From: an uncultured Paracoccaceae bacterium
GTDB lineage: Bacteria; Pseudomonadota; Alphaproteobacteria; Rhodobacterales; Rhodobacteraceae
Length of the DNA stretch: 64,000 nucleotides
Reading direction: 5' to 3'
Assembly (NCBI GenBank): GCA_938005545.1
Contig: CALKXV010000023.1
Coordinates: 1-64,000, forward strand
Numbering within the stretch: the first letter of the stretch is position 1; each line of letters begins with the position of its first letter. Shown in pieces: positions 40,593 through 49,481 of the stretch. The notes under the pieces are model-generated. The model was not told the origin of the DNA. It ran no database searches and was given only the letters and a program-made list of their open reading frames with translations. Position numbers and translations under genes: made by a program.

Positions 40593-41666
40593 ATGAAGCT
40601 TCGTTTTAGCCACTGTGCGATTCCAGCGATCGCCGCACTTTTAGCATCGGCACTGCCAGCTGCCGCAGATACATTCACCTTGCGCATCGGCTCGGGGCAT
40701 CCGAAAGGGCCAGCGCCTTATGTGACGACCATGTCGGATTTCTTTGCCGTCGAAGTGTCGCGACGTGTGGAGGAGGAAACTGACCACAAGGTGGAATTCA
40801 TCGAAGCCTATGGCGGGTCTATTGCCGGTGTCGCGGATACGCTTGAATCCGTTCAACAGGGCATTCTGGACATCGGCGGATTCTGCATTTGCTTTGAACC
40901 GTCAAAGATGTTCCTGCACAACTTTCCGTATTATCTGGCGTTCGGACCACAAAATTCATCCGATGCCATCGCGGCTGCCCGAACGGTCTATGATGAGAAC
41001 CCATGGCTGAAAGAGGTGATGACCGAAGAGTATGGCCAAAGGTTCCTGGGTCTTGGTGTTTGGGATAACTATCACCTTGGCACAAAAGACGAATGGGACA
41101 CCGTTGCTGACCTGAAAGGCATTAAGATCGGCGGGGCGGGCCCGAACCTGCCATGGCTGGAATATGTGGACGCGATCCCTGTGCAATCGACTTTGCCCGA
41201 AGGGTATCTGGCGCTAAAGACCGGCGTTTACACCGGTTGGTTGATGGTTCCGTCAGCTTACAACGGCTTTAAGTTCTATGAACCTGCGCCCTATTACACG
41301 TTGATCGGGTTCGGTGCGATGCCAGTTATCATGCTGACCGCAAACGAGAAAAAGCTAGAATCACTGCCAGAAGATGTACGCAACATTATTCTTGAAGTGG
41401 GTGCAGAATGGGAAGAAGGCAACGGCGCCAAGATGGACGCGGTGCAAGCCTTTGGTCTTGCCAAGCTGGAAGAAAACGGCGCGATTATTAAGTCGCTTCC
41501 CGAGGAAGTTCGGGCAGAATGGGCCGAAAGCCTGGTGGATTTCCCAAAGCAACAGACCGCCGAGGCCGAAAAGCGTGGGATGCCGGGTAAGGCGATCATG
41601 CAGTCTTACATCGACGCGTCAAAAGCGGTTGGTCACAAATGGCCGGTTGAATATTCGCTCGAATAG
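40593..41666 (+). CDS. TRAP transporter substrate-binding protein DctP (first system)
   Basis: A 357-residue periplasmic protein; ATG 40593 with GGGAGGA and signal peptide MKLRFSHCAIPAIAALLASALPAAA. Family-like stretches: FTLRIGSGHPKGPAPYV, GILDIGGFCICFEPSKMFLHNFPYYL (C-lobe pocket with two Cys) and KFYEPAPYYTLIGFGAMP. The expected ligand-binding Arg is not obvious (the family position lies in GGAGPNLPWLEYV), as in TRAP proteins for unusual ligands. The last residues (GHKWPVEYSLE) match the end of the paralogue at 61540 (GYEWPVRYEIK). Substrate unknown. Divergent from dctQM. Confidence 0.9.
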   Translation: MKLRFSHCAIPAIAALLASALPAAADTFTLRIGSGHPKGPAPYVTTMSDFFAVEVSRRVEEETDHKVEFIEAYGGSIAGVADTLESVQQGILDIGGFCICFEPSKMFLHNFPYYLAFGPQNSSDAIAAARTVYDENPWLKEVMTEEYGQRFLGLGVWDNYHLGTKDEWDTVADLKGIKIGGAGPNLPWLEYVDAIPVQSTLPEGYLALKTGVYTGWLMVPSAYNGFKFYEPAPYYTLIGFGAMPVIMLTANEKKLESLPEDVRNIILEVGAEWEEGNGAKMDAVQAFGLAKLEENGAIIKSLPEEVRAEWAESLVDFPKQQTAEAEKRGMPGKAIMQSYIDASKAVGHKWPVEYSLE

Positions 41667-41675
41667 AACATTTCT

Positions 41676-41702
41676 GGGCGGCTCGGTGCCTTCCGGGCCG
41701 CC
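41676..41702 (+). terminator. hairpin after the first dctP gene
   Basis: GGGCGGCTCGG (41676-41686) pairs with CCGGGCCGCC (41693-41702) with a bulge and a short loop. The T-run is poor (TTGT), so it acts either as a weak terminator or as mRNA protection. Confidence 0.6.
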
Positions 41703-41825
41703 TTGTACTCAGGAAAGTTGATAGCGCACCGCAACTTTTGTTATTTCTGGTCATAGCCTGTCTGCACTTACCGTTATGCAGCAGAGTTCGTACGTCCGAA
41801 CCTGCATTTCGCTTTGGGAGGCTTG

Positions 41826-42755
41826 ATGAGGCTTGGTATTCTCCGGCATTCGGATCTTTCGGTTTGCAGTGATCCAGACCGGATTCGGGATGAGCTTTTG
41901 CTTGCGGATGAATTGGGATTTCAGCTCGCATATTTCCCCAACTTCGCACCTGAGAATGTAGAGGGGTTCCAATCTTTAGCCGATGGACAGGTTGCGATTG
42001 GGTTGGACGCGCATGCTTTTGGTGCGCATTCCCCAAGAAAGCTGGAAACCTTAATTCGAGATGTGAATGACCAGTTTGGCGGCAGGCTCGTTCTTGGCGT
42101 TCAGATGTGCTGTGGCAAGGTGTCGACCAAATGCAGGGTCGCGGCGCAGATTTTTGAGACGCTATTTTCAAGCGGTTCACCGCGTGAAGAGAGTTTTGCC
42201 GCATCGCACTTTCCCATGAAGCCACCGTGCCCAGACGTCATCGGATTGCCGGCGAAAGGAACCAGCGAAGAAGTCGCGCTGGCGGCGGCGCGTGGCTATT
42301 TGCCCTTCACTGCATGTTGGTTGGCCCAAGGCGACGTGGCGTACCATTGGCCCGCCATCGTCGAAGGCGCAACATCAGCCCATCGAAGGGCGTGCTCGTC
42401 AACTTGGAATGTGGCGCGCATGATCGTGGTGCATGATGATCCTACGAAGATTGACGCCTATGTGTTTGGGTCCGATAGCCCGATCCGCGCCTATTTTTCC
42501 CAATTGGTGAAACGCGGTGTTCTTGGGCCTGACGTTGACGCACATCTTAATCGTTTGGTGATCGCCGGAACCAGCGATCAGGTCGCAGAAAGTATTCAGT
42601 TATTGCAGGATAACGTCGGCGAAATCGGAACGCTTCACATGGTAGTTCCGAAGGGTTCCGATCCTGAAATGACACGAAAAACAATGGTTTGCCTTGCCGG
42701 ATTCGGCATGCCAATGGTTCGACAAGGTGCTTACGAGAATTTGGAGAGAACATGA
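41826..42755 (+). CDS. luciferase-like (LLM) flavin-dependent monooxygenase
   Basis: A 309-residue protein starting at ATG 41826 (TGGGAGGC). The beginning (MRLGILRHSDLSVCSDPDRIRDELLLADELGFQLAYFPNF) shows the bacterial luciferase TIM-barrel N-terminus, and the C-terminal LVIAGTSDQVAESIQLLQDNVGEIGTLHMVVP matches the family loop before the phosphate site of FMN. Such enzymes use FMNH2 and O2 to oxidise aldehydes, sulfonates, nitrilotriacetate-like or aromatic compounds. It overlaps the next hydrolase gene by 4 bp (ATGA), so the two products probably act consecutively on a compound taken up by the neighbouring TRAP system. Confidence 0.8.
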   Translation: MRLGILRHSDLSVCSDPDRIRDELLLADELGFQLAYFPNFAPENVEGFQSLADGQVAIGLDAHAFGAHSPRKLETLIRDVNDQFGGRLVLGVQMCCGKVSTKCRVAAQIFETLFSSGSPREESFAASHFPMKPPCPDVIGLPAKGTSEEVALAAARGYLPFTACWLAQGDVAYHWPAIVEGATSAHRRACSSTWNVARMIVVHDDPTKIDAYVFGSDSPIRAYFSQLVKRGVLGPDVDAHLNRLVIAGTSDQVAESIQLLQDNVGEIGTLHMVVPKGSDPEMTRKTMVCLAGFGMPMVRQGAYENLERT

Positions 42756-43537
42756 GCGAATATAAACTTTACCATCGTGCAACGGGCCAGTCAGAAGGTC
42801 CGACGCTTTTGTTGCTCAACTCGCTTGGCACAACCACCGAAATGTGGGCCCCGCAGCGCGAATTGCTGGAACGTTTTTTTCGCGTCATTCAGATGGATAC
42901 GCGTGGTCACGGGCAAAGCCCAACTCCGCCCGCGCCGTATAGCTTTGATGATCTGGTTGCAGATGCCTTCGGGGTTCTGGATCGAAACGGTGCTCAGACG
43001 GCAAGCGTTATGGGGTGTTCGCTTGGCAGTATGACGGCGCTTGGGATGGGGATAAAGGCACCCGAACGCATAGACCGTATCATCTGTACCGCTGCGCGTG
43101 CCGATGCACCGCCGCAGTTCAAGCAAAGTTGGTATGATCGTCTTGAGATTTTGGACGAAAAGGGCATCGTGGGGCTATGGCCAGGTTCACTTGGCAACTG
43201 GCTGACACCCGCATTTCGCGACACAAACCCCGATACGATCGCCAAAATGGAATCCGAGTTCCTGAAAACAACACCAGAAGGTTATCGCGGTTGCGCGATG
43301 GCGTTGAAGGATCTGGACTATCTGAAAGACCTTGGTGATCTCGACGTGCCAACCTTGTTTGTTGCTGGTTCCGAAGACAAAGGGGCCGCACCCGAGACCA
43401 TGCGTGCGATGGCGGCCGCAGCTAAAGACGGAGCGTTTGTTCTTATCCCGGATGCTGGTCACATCATCAACGTCAACGCGCCCGAAGCGTTTTCGGTCGC
43501 GGTCATGGACTTTCTTGGAATGACCGAAGCGCCTTAG
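42752..43537 (+). CDS. alpha/beta hydrolase, 3-oxoadipate enol-lactonase-like
   Basis: A 261-residue cytoplasmic hydrolase. Motifs: LLLNSLGTTTEMW (oxyanion region), MDTRGHGQSPTPP, VMGCSLGSMTALGM (nucleophile Ser in GCSLGS), VAGSEDKG (catalytic Asp region) and PDAGHIIN (catalytic His). The pattern is that of PcaD-type enol-lactonases, but also of other ester/C-C hydrolases; without an aromatic ring pathway next to it the exact substrate is open. Coupled to the LLM monooxygenase gene. Confidence 0.85.
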   Translation: MSEYKLYHRATGQSEGPTLLLLNSLGTTTEMWAPQRELLERFFRVIQMDTRGHGQSPTPPAPYSFDDLVADAFGVLDRNGAQTASVMGCSLGSMTALGMGIKAPERIDRIICTAARADAPPQFKQSWYDRLEILDEKGIVGLWPGSLGNWLTPAFRDTNPDTIAKMESEFLKTTPEGYRGCAMALKDLDYLKDLGDLDVPTLFVAGSEDKGAAPETMRAMAAAAKDGAFVLIPDAGHIINVNAPEAFSVAVMDFLGMTEAP

Positions 43538-43546
43538 GCCTGTGTT

Positions 43547-44197
43547 TCAATCCGATCCACGCAGCGAGCTGTAGTCTATCATGACGTTGTCACGATAGGC
43601 TCGTCGGGATGCCAGTGTTTCATAATACCGCTCGATGTTCGGGTGGGACCTGTGCGGAATGTCCATTGTGTAATAACGAAAAAGGCAGGACCCGATTGGG
43701 ATGTCGCCCAGACCTAGCTTTGCGCCGGAAATGAAATCGTGGCCTTCCAATGTCTGGTCGAAAAGGTTGAGCGTTGCGGAAAACGCATCAAGTATCTTGG
43801 TTTTGCGTTCAGGGTCACGTTGGCTCGGCGGCAGGCGAACAACCTGATAAAACAATGCGATGAAATTCGCATATGCGTTGTTCTGGAACCACTCCACCCA
43901 CATGTCGGCTTGGGCGCCTTCCGCGATATTCTTGGTCCCCAGCGTTTCCGGGGTCCCATATGCGCCGACCAAATATCGGCAAATTGCATTGGATTCCCAT
44001 AAGGTTACCGCGCCGTCGACCAGGGTCGGAACTCGCCTGTTGGGATTGAGTGCGATGTAATTCGGGTCATCGAGCCCCCCGAATTCGCCACCGGCGTCAA
44101 TTCGTTGACAAGTTAATCCAAGTTCCGCGATCACCCATGCGACTTTCTGCACATTGACGGATGTCGCACGACCCCACAGTTTGATAGTCTGATCCAT
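43547..44197 (-). CDS. glutathione S-transferase
   Basis: A 216-residue protein with GST N-terminal thioredoxin fold (KLWGRATSVNVQKVAWVIAELGLTCQRID, PNRRVPTLVDGAVTLWESNAICRYL) and helical C-terminal domain (GHDFISGAKLGLGDIPIGSCLFRYY, NIERYYETLASRRAYRDNVM). The Ser in RATSVN near the N-terminus is a possible catalytic residue (beta/theta-like). It conjugates glutathione to electrophiles or isomerises substrates. Convergent with the LLM-hydrolase pair (9 bp) and divergent from the TetR gene. Confidence 0.92.
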   Translation of the reverse strand: MDQTIKLWGRATSVNVQKVAWVIAELGLTCQRIDAGGEFGGLDDPNYIALNPNRRVPTLVDGAVTLWESNAICRYLVGAYGTPETLGTKNIAEGAQADMWVEWFQNNAYANFIALFYQVVRLPPSQRDPERKTKILDAFSATLNLFDQTLEGHDFISGAKLGLGDIPIGSCLFRYYTMDIPHRSHPNIERYYETLASRRAYRDNVMIDYSSLRGSD

Positions 44198-44305
44198 GCG
44201 GTTTGTTTGTCCCTGAACTATCGAATTTACACGTAAGCCCTGCTACCTTGGATCATACTGGAATTCGCCCATGTGTTGGCACCCTAAAAGAAACGAAGCA
44301 ATATT

Positions 44306-45037
44306 GTGACTGACATTTCGGATCAGGAAAAACAGTTTTCCTTGCAGACCTGGCTTAAAAACCCATCAGAAGTTGACGGGGCGAAAAAGATGCGCGGTGC
44401 ATCCGAAAAGCGCGCGCGCGACATTGTTGCGGCAGCGGCTGAACACTTTTCAGAAGTGGGGTTCGCGGGCAGCACACGCGAGATTGCCAAACGCGTTGGG
44501 GTGACACAGCCTTTGCTCTATCGGTATTTCCCGACGAAAGACGATTTGATCGAAGCGGTTTATCGCACCATCTACCTTGAACGTTGGAATCCATCATGGG
44601 ACAACATATTGAAAGATCGCAATCGTTCCACGAGAGATCGATTTTTTGCGTTCTACTGTCAGTATACAGAAGTTGTGTTTGAGCCGATTTCGTTGCGTTT
44701 GTCTTATTATGCTGGCTTGAGGAACACTGGCATCAATCAATGGTACAATCACCTGATCGAAGAACTGATCCTTAAGCGGCTCGTTCGCGAACATCGGGTC
44801 GAGCTTGGGTTTGCCGACGAAGCCTATGTCAGCCCAACCGAGCTTGAACCCGCCTGGCAAATCCATGGTGGTTTGATGCATTTTGGATGGCGCAAATATG
44901 TGTTGCAGCTTCGTGTTGCACCGAATGTCGACCGGGTGATTTCGGACAATCTTGATATGTATTTCGCAGTGGCTGAGAAAGCCTATGCCAAGGCGTTGAT
45001 TAGCACCGAACCTGATATGAGCCATGATCAGAACTGA
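44306..45037 (+). CDS. TetR-family transcriptional regulator
   Basis: A 243-residue regulator. HTH about residues 35-82: RARDIVAAAAEHFSEVGFAGSTREIAKRVGVTQPLLYRYFPTKDDLIEAVY. The start is GTG at 44306 with only a weak ribosome site; an N-terminal extension of about 28 residues precedes the HTH. The C-terminal ligand domain is divergent. It probably controls the divergent GST gene or the downstream peroxiredoxin-like gene, as TetR sites lie typically in such gaps; I could not find a palindrome in the 108-bp intergenic stretch. Confidence 0.88.
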   Translation: MTDISDQEKQFSLQTWLKNPSEVDGAKKMRGASEKRARDIVAAAAEHFSEVGFAGSTREIAKRVGVTQPLLYRYFPTKDDLIEAVYRTIYLERWNPSWDNILKDRNRSTRDRFFAFYCQYTEVVFEPISLRLSYYAGLRNTGINQWYNHLIEELILKRLVREHRVELGFADEAYVSPTELEPAWQIHGGLMHFGWRKYVLQLRVAPNVDRVISDNLDMYFAVAEKAYAKALISTEPDMSHDQN

Positions 45038-45155
45038 TTTTGTGTCGGTGACTGGCGTTGCTAGGATGCCATAAGACTTGGGAAGTTCTTTGGCGGGTTT
45101 CACGTCGGAAAGTTCCATAAGGCACAGAAAATAAATCAAAAAAGGACAATTGAAG

Positions 45156-45680
45156 ATGAGCCAGAAACTGATGCCGGATACCAGGGCCCCAGCGCTGAAG
45201 CTTCCACTCGTCGGGGGCGGCACCTTTGATCTTGCGGCCGAGACACCGGAGAATTTTACGATGGTCCTGTTTTATCGCGGTCACCATTGCCCGGTTTGCA
45301 AAGGCTATCTTGGTGGGCTGGTCAACTTGCTGGGCGACTTCGAAAAGTCTGGGTTTTCCGTCGTTGCGGCATCGATGAACGATGAAGCCCTGGCAACGCA
45401 ATCAGTCAACGAATGGGAGCTTGGAGATTTGCGCGTTGCCTACGGGGTTACGATGGAAGATGCCAAGTCTTGGGGGCTTTGGGTGTCAAAAGCCTTTAAA
45501 GATGTGGAAGCGGATTTCTTTACAGAACCGGGTCTCTTTTGGATCAAGCCGGATAGGTCGCTTTACCTCGTCGATATTTCAAACATGCCGTGGGCGCGCC
45601 CGGACTTGCGAAATTTGTTGAGTAAGGTGCCATACGCTTTGGAAAATAAATACCCGGCACGTGGAACTTTTCCGGTCTAG
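45156..45680 (+). CDS. AhpC/TSA-type peroxiredoxin-like protein
   Basis: A 174-residue thioredoxin-fold protein starting at ATG 45156 (AAGGAC 8 bp upstream). FYRGHHCPVCKGYLGGL carries a CxxC pair at the position of the peroxidatic Cys (Prx family: F..P.C..E). The typical TxxC of a Prx is replaced by HHCPVC, as in the redoxin-domain subgroup. It may reduce peroxides or act as a thiol-disulfide reductase. No partner reductase is adjacent. Confidence 0.78.
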   Translation: MSQKLMPDTRAPALKLPLVGGGTFDLAAETPENFTMVLFYRGHHCPVCKGYLGGLVNLLGDFEKSGFSVVAASMNDEALATQSVNEWELGDLRVAYGVTMEDAKSWGLWVSKAFKDVEADFFTEPGLFWIKPDRSLYLVDISNMPWARPDLRNLLSKVPYALENKYPARGTFPV

Positions 45681-45695
45681 TGGGTTCGGCGTTCT

Positions 45696-46625
45696 TTACA
45701 TTAAAACGATCAGCCAGAACCAAATCGACACAACAGATGCGGCCGTCGCCACAAGAACGGAGGCGGCAGCAACCCGCCGCGCAGCACCGTACATATTGGC
45801 AAAAATGAAGGTGTTGATGCCAGGTGCCATAGAGGCGGTCAGAACAGCGGACCGAATAGCGTCTTGATCTAAATCCCACGCCATTCCCGTTCCGAAAACA
45901 ATCGCGGGATGAATAAAAAGAGATATCGCACAGACCATCAGGATGGCCTTTACATCGCCCTCGGGGCGATACCTAAACAAAACGCCGCCCAATCCAAACA
46001 ATGCCGCAGGCAACGCAGCATCGGCGAGCAAATCGATACTGCTGGAGAACGAGCCCGGCAATGGTGCGTTCGTGATATTGACGATTAAGCCGAGCCCAAT
46101 TCCGATCACGAATGGGTTGCGAAACATCGCGACAAGAACGTTCTTTGATTTCTGAGTAAAGCTTGAGGATCTGATTTGAGCGAATTCCATTGCGGTTACG
46201 CCGATCAAGTACAAAATCGGGACGTGAACCGCGATTATCGCGTAATTTCCTGCAAGTGCCGCTGTTCCATAAGCTCGTTCAGTAATTGGCAAGCCAAGAA
46301 GGATTGTGTTGGAGAAAAACCCGCAAAAGGCAATCGCCACAGAGTCACTTGGGTTTCGTTTGAAGAGTTTTCGCGCGCCCGTGTAAGCGATTGAAAAGCT
46401 TGCAAAAGCACCGAAGTAATATGTGCCGAGAAGGGGAAGCCTCAGGGTTCCTCCAATGTCGATTTCGGACATGGCGCGGAAAAGCAGGCAAGGGATTGCA
46501 AAGTTTTGGGTGAATTTTACAAGCCCGTCAACGGCATTTTCGCTGAACAAGCCGCGCCAACTAACGACATACCCGAAGCCAGTAACTACGAATACGGGTA
46601 GAATGATATCGAAAAGCGCTTGCAT
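45696..46625 (-). CDS. AEC-family transporter (auxin efflux carrier type)
   Basis: A 309-residue protein with ten hydrophobic segments in two five-TM halves (DIILPVFVVTGFGYVVSWRG; second half GLGLIVNITNAPLPGSFSSSIDLL). Family-typical PALLFGLGGVLFRY and PGINTFIFANMYGA are present (the latter contains the discontinuous-helix NPA-like turn). AEC proteins transport malonate, malate or other organic acids in bacteria. Convergent with the peroxiredoxin-like gene (15 bp). It lies 19 bp downstream of the dehydrogenase gene on the same strand, so a transported acid might be its substrate. Confidence 0.88.
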   Translation of the reverse strand: MQALFDIILPVFVVTGFGYVVSWRGLFSENAVDGLVKFTQNFAIPCLLFRAMSEIDIGGTLRLPLLGTYYFGAFASFSIAYTGARKLFKRNPSDSVAIAFCGFFSNTILLGLPITERAYGTAALAGNYAIIAVHVPILYLIGVTAMEFAQIRSSSFTQKSKNVLVAMFRNPFVIGIGLGLIVNITNAPLPGSFSSSIDLLADAALPAALFGLGGVLFRYRPEGDVKAILMVCAISLFIHPAIVFGTGMAWDLDQDAIRSAVLTASMAPGINTFIFANMYGAARRVAAASVLVATAASVVSIWFWLIVLM

Positions 46626-46644
46626 GCTCGATTAGGATCCAAAC

Positions 46645-47508
46645 CTATTTCAATTTATCTAATTCCGGGTACAGACGTGTAAAATCCTGATCCGCCATTC
46701 CGGCATCAATGGCCGCTTGAATCCAAGCCAATGTCTGGTGACCTATGCGCATTGGACTGCCCAGCTCTTCGGATAAAGCCACGGCCATGCCAACGTCTTT
46801 TCGAAGATTAAAAATGCGCGAGCGCCCGTCCCATGTTTCGGAGAGAATGTGATCCGGGAAGCGCCGTTCAGAAATGAAACTTCGGGCGTTGCCCGCGTTG
46901 AAGACCTTTATCATGTCAGCAAGGTCAATCCCGGCGGCTTCCGCCAACCGTCCGGCTTCCGAACAGGCCAGGAAATTCGTGTGGGTGATAAGGTTGTGGA
47001 CGACTTTCATGGTGTGACCAGCGCCCGATGGTCCAAGATGGATCAACTCACCTGCGCAGGCTTCCAGAACAGATCGTGACTTTTCCAAAACGTCTGTGTC
47101 GCCACCAATCATCAAGGTCATCGTTCCTTCGTCGGCACCTTTCGCGCCACCGCCGGTCATTCCTGCATCCATGTAAGGCACACCGGACTTTGCGGCGCGT
47201 GCCGCCAACTCTTTGGTGTAAACAGGATCCGAGGTGGTAAAGTCCCAAAGGATCAATTCGGCATTTGAATTTTCGAGCATAGGATCAAGGATTTCATCAA
47301 TTTGTTCTGACCCAGGCACCACAAATATCACAACATCTGCTTTCGCTGCCATTTCGGATGGCGAAAGGATTTGTGCAATGTCCGAAAAGCGATCACGCGC
47401 CGTTTGTGCCAAATCCCAAGCCAGTAATGTATGACCTGCTTTCGCAATATTTCTTGCGATGCCTTGGCCCATGTTACCCAAGCCAACAACGCCAACCTTT
47501 TTCGTCAT
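46645..47508 (-). CDS. 3-hydroxyisobutyrate dehydrogenase-family NAD(P) oxidoreductase
   Basis: A 287-residue beta-hydroxyacid dehydrogenase starting at ATG 47508 (GGAACTGAAA). Rossmann fold KVGVVGLGNMGQGIARNIAKAG (N-terminus), substrate motif DAGMTGGGAKGADEGTMTLMIGG and catalytic-Lys helix GAGHTMKVVHNLIT. It oxidises a 3-hydroxyacid or reduces a tartronate semialdehyde-type aldehyde. Transcribed with the AEC carrier. Exact substrate unknown. Confidence 0.92.
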   Translation of the reverse strand: MTKKVGVVGLGNMGQGIARNIAKAGHTLLAWDLAQTARDRFSDIAQILSPSEMAAKADVVIFVVPGSEQIDEILDPMLENSNAELILWDFTTSDPVYTKELAARAAKSGVPYMDAGMTGGGAKGADEGTMTLMIGGDTDVLEKSRSVLEACAGELIHLGPSGAGHTMKVVHNLITHTNFLACSEAGRLAEAAGIDLADMIKVFNAGNARSFISERRFPDHILSETWDGRSRIFNLRKDVGMAVALSEELGSPMRIGHQTLAWIQAAIDAGMADQDFTRLYPELDKLK

Positions 47509-47750
47509 TTTCAGTTCCAATCTGTAAGTCCATCTCCCGCAATCTTTAACCATTCGGTACGCCACTCAGTTTGATCCGCTCATTCTGCCAGAAATGCCGG
47601 AATTTCACTTGAAAAATAGGCGTTTTACCCTGCCGCAAGGTTGCGAGAATTCCCCGTTTAAAGTAGTCTAGAGCTAAGTCGTGGGTTTATCCAGAACCAC
47701 ATGATGCGCCCTTTTTTACGGGCGCAAATATGGCCGCGAGGGAGGTCTAA

Positions 47751-48467
47751 ATGTTCGAAAAAATGCCCCATATCAAGGAAGAAATTTATATCGGCTTTTT
47801 AGACCGAACGATCGATATTCATTGGAATTACCATGCGCTTTTGATGGTTGGGATTTGGTTGGTTTTGGTGCCGGTTTGTATAATGATTATACGGTTTGGT
47901 AAGCCTCGCCCGACCGAATTTGGATTGCGCCGCCAAGTTCACATCAAGCACAAAGAATGGTGGTGGTTCAGCACGCATAAATACGGTTTATCGCTGGCTG
48001 TTTTTCTGTCGTTGGGCGGCGTGGCGGTAGCCTTGGCCGCGAGCGGGGGATTCAGCGGATCCGTCCATGCGATCCTTGGGAGCCTGACCGTAATTTTGGC
48101 CGTTGTTCAAGTCACGGCCGGAATGCTGCGCGGAACCCATGGCGGAAAATACTACAACAGAGCGAACCCCGATGATCCTTCAACTTGGCAGGGTGATCAT
48201 TATAGCCGCACAACGCGCCGCCGGATTTTTGAGGCGTATCACAAGACCGGTGGTTACTTCACGTTGTTCTGTGCGATTGGGGCCATCGGATCGGGGCTGA
48301 TGCAGTATCCGATGCCGGTCCTGGCCAAGATCGTGTTTATTCTACCGTTCTTCTATCTTGCTTTCTGGGTGATCATGGAATTCTTTGAGCGGAGTTACGA
48401 CGGCTATCGCGCCGTTCACGGCTATGGAAAAGAACATCCCTACAACAAAGAACGCGAATTCCTGTGA
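47751..48467 (+). CDS. cytochrome b561-like membrane protein
   Basis: A 238-residue protein with about five hydrophobic segments. It shows the eukaryote-type cytochrome b561 (DUF/DOMON-associated) pattern: HWNYHALLMVGIW, WFSTHKYGLSLAVFLSLGG, SVHAILGSLTVILAVVQVTAGMLRG and AYHKTGGYFTLFC with conserved His residues (HWNYHAL, THKY, VHAI, YHKT) for two haems. It could carry electrons across the membrane to a ferric or ascorbate-like acceptor. It is followed by the hydroxyacid dehydrogenase gene after 34 bp. Confidence 0.78.
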   Translation: MFEKMPHIKEEIYIGFLDRTIDIHWNYHALLMVGIWLVLVPVCIMIIRFGKPRPTEFGLRRQVHIKHKEWWWFSTHKYGLSLAVFLSLGGVAVALAASGGFSGSVHAILGSLTVILAVVQVTAGMLRGTHGGKYYNRANPDDPSTWQGDHYSRTTRRRIFEAYHKTGGYFTLFCAIGAIGSGLMQYPMPVLAKIVFILPFFYLAFWVIMEFFERSYDGYRAVHGYGKEHPYNKEREFL

Positions 48468-48501
48468 ATAGGGGCGTGCGATTTACGAGGAGAGCCTGAA
48501 A

Positions 48502-49440
48502 GTGGCAGACGTTCTAATCAGCGAATTTATGGACCAAGGCGTTGCTGAAGGTCTTATCAACGAATTCGACGTCCATTGGGATCCGGATCTTTGGAGCAAG
48601 CGAGACGAATTGAAAAAGGAAATTGCGAGTGCGCTGGCAATCGTGGTGCGCAATGGAACCCAAGTGAACGAAGATCTTTTGGATGCTGCGCCAAACCTGA
48701 AGGTTGTTGCGCGGATGGGTGTGGGATTGGACACCATTGACGTCGAAGCCTGCAATGCGCGCGGTATTGAGGTTTGTCCGTCCATTGGAGCGAATGCCGT
48801 CTCGGTCGCGGAATATGTGATCGCGTCGGCCATGATCCTGCTGCGGGGCCCTGCCTATTTCGCGACCGCCGACGTTGCGGCGGGGGCGTGGGATCGACCG
48901 AAATTCGCTGGCGCGACCGAGATTTCTGGTCGAACTATGGGTATCGTTGGCTTTGGGTCAATCGGTCAAGTGGTTGGAGCCAAAGCACGCGGTATGGGGA
49001 TGGATGTGATCGCCTACGACGCGATGATGCCCGACGATCACGCGGCTTGGAACGATGCGCGGCGGGTGGCATTAGATGACTTGGTTGCCGAGGCTGATGT
49101 GATTTCGCTGCATTGCCCCAAACTGCCCGAAACCATTGATCTGATTGACGAACGTCAGTTTAAGTGGATGAAATCGGATGCGGTTTTGGTGAACTCTGCC
49201 CGTGGTGGCATCGTGAATGAGGCCGATTGCGCCAAAGCTTTGCGATCCGGTCAGATCGCAGGTGCCGCATTGGATACACTAGATGTCGAACCGATAACGC
49301 CGGAGGTTGGCGCGTTGTTTCAAGGTATCGAGAATCTGATCCTGACGCCCCATGTTGCCGGTGTAACGAAAGAATCCAACCGCCGTATTGCCGAAGTGGC
49401 TGCCGAAAATGTTCGGCGTGTGATGGGTGCCACCAAGTAG
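48502..49440 (+). CDS. D-isomer 2-hydroxyacid dehydrogenase-family protein
   Basis: A 312-residue NAD-dependent dehydrogenase (GTG start at 48502, GAGGAGAG upstream). Motifs: MGIVGFGSIGQVVGAKARGMGMDVIAYD (nucleotide fold), LVNSARGGIVNE (Arg), DTLDVEP (Glu) and TPHVAG (His), the full catalytic set of the family. The arrangement with ARMGVGLDTID resembles the C-terminal-binding-protein-like subgroup. It may act on phosphoglycerate- or hydroxypyruvate-like substrates. Convergent with the MBL protein gene; a weak hairpin lies between (49445-49479). Confidence 0.92.
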   Translation: MADVLISEFMDQGVAEGLINEFDVHWDPDLWSKRDELKKEIASALAIVVRNGTQVNEDLLDAAPNLKVVARMGVGLDTIDVEACNARGIEVCPSIGANAVSVAEYVIASAMILLRGPAYFATADVAAGAWDRPKFAGATEISGRTMGIVGFGSIGQVVGAKARGMGMDVIAYDAMMPDDHAAWNDARRVALDDLVAEADVISLHCPKLPETIDLIDERQFKWMKSDAVLVNSARGGIVNEADCAKALRSGQIAGAALDTLDVEPITPEVGALFQGIENLILTPHVAGVTKESNRRIAEVAAENVRRVMGATK

Positions 49441-49481
49441 ATTTCTGGCAACGACAATTCGGTCGTCGTCGCCAGATTTCG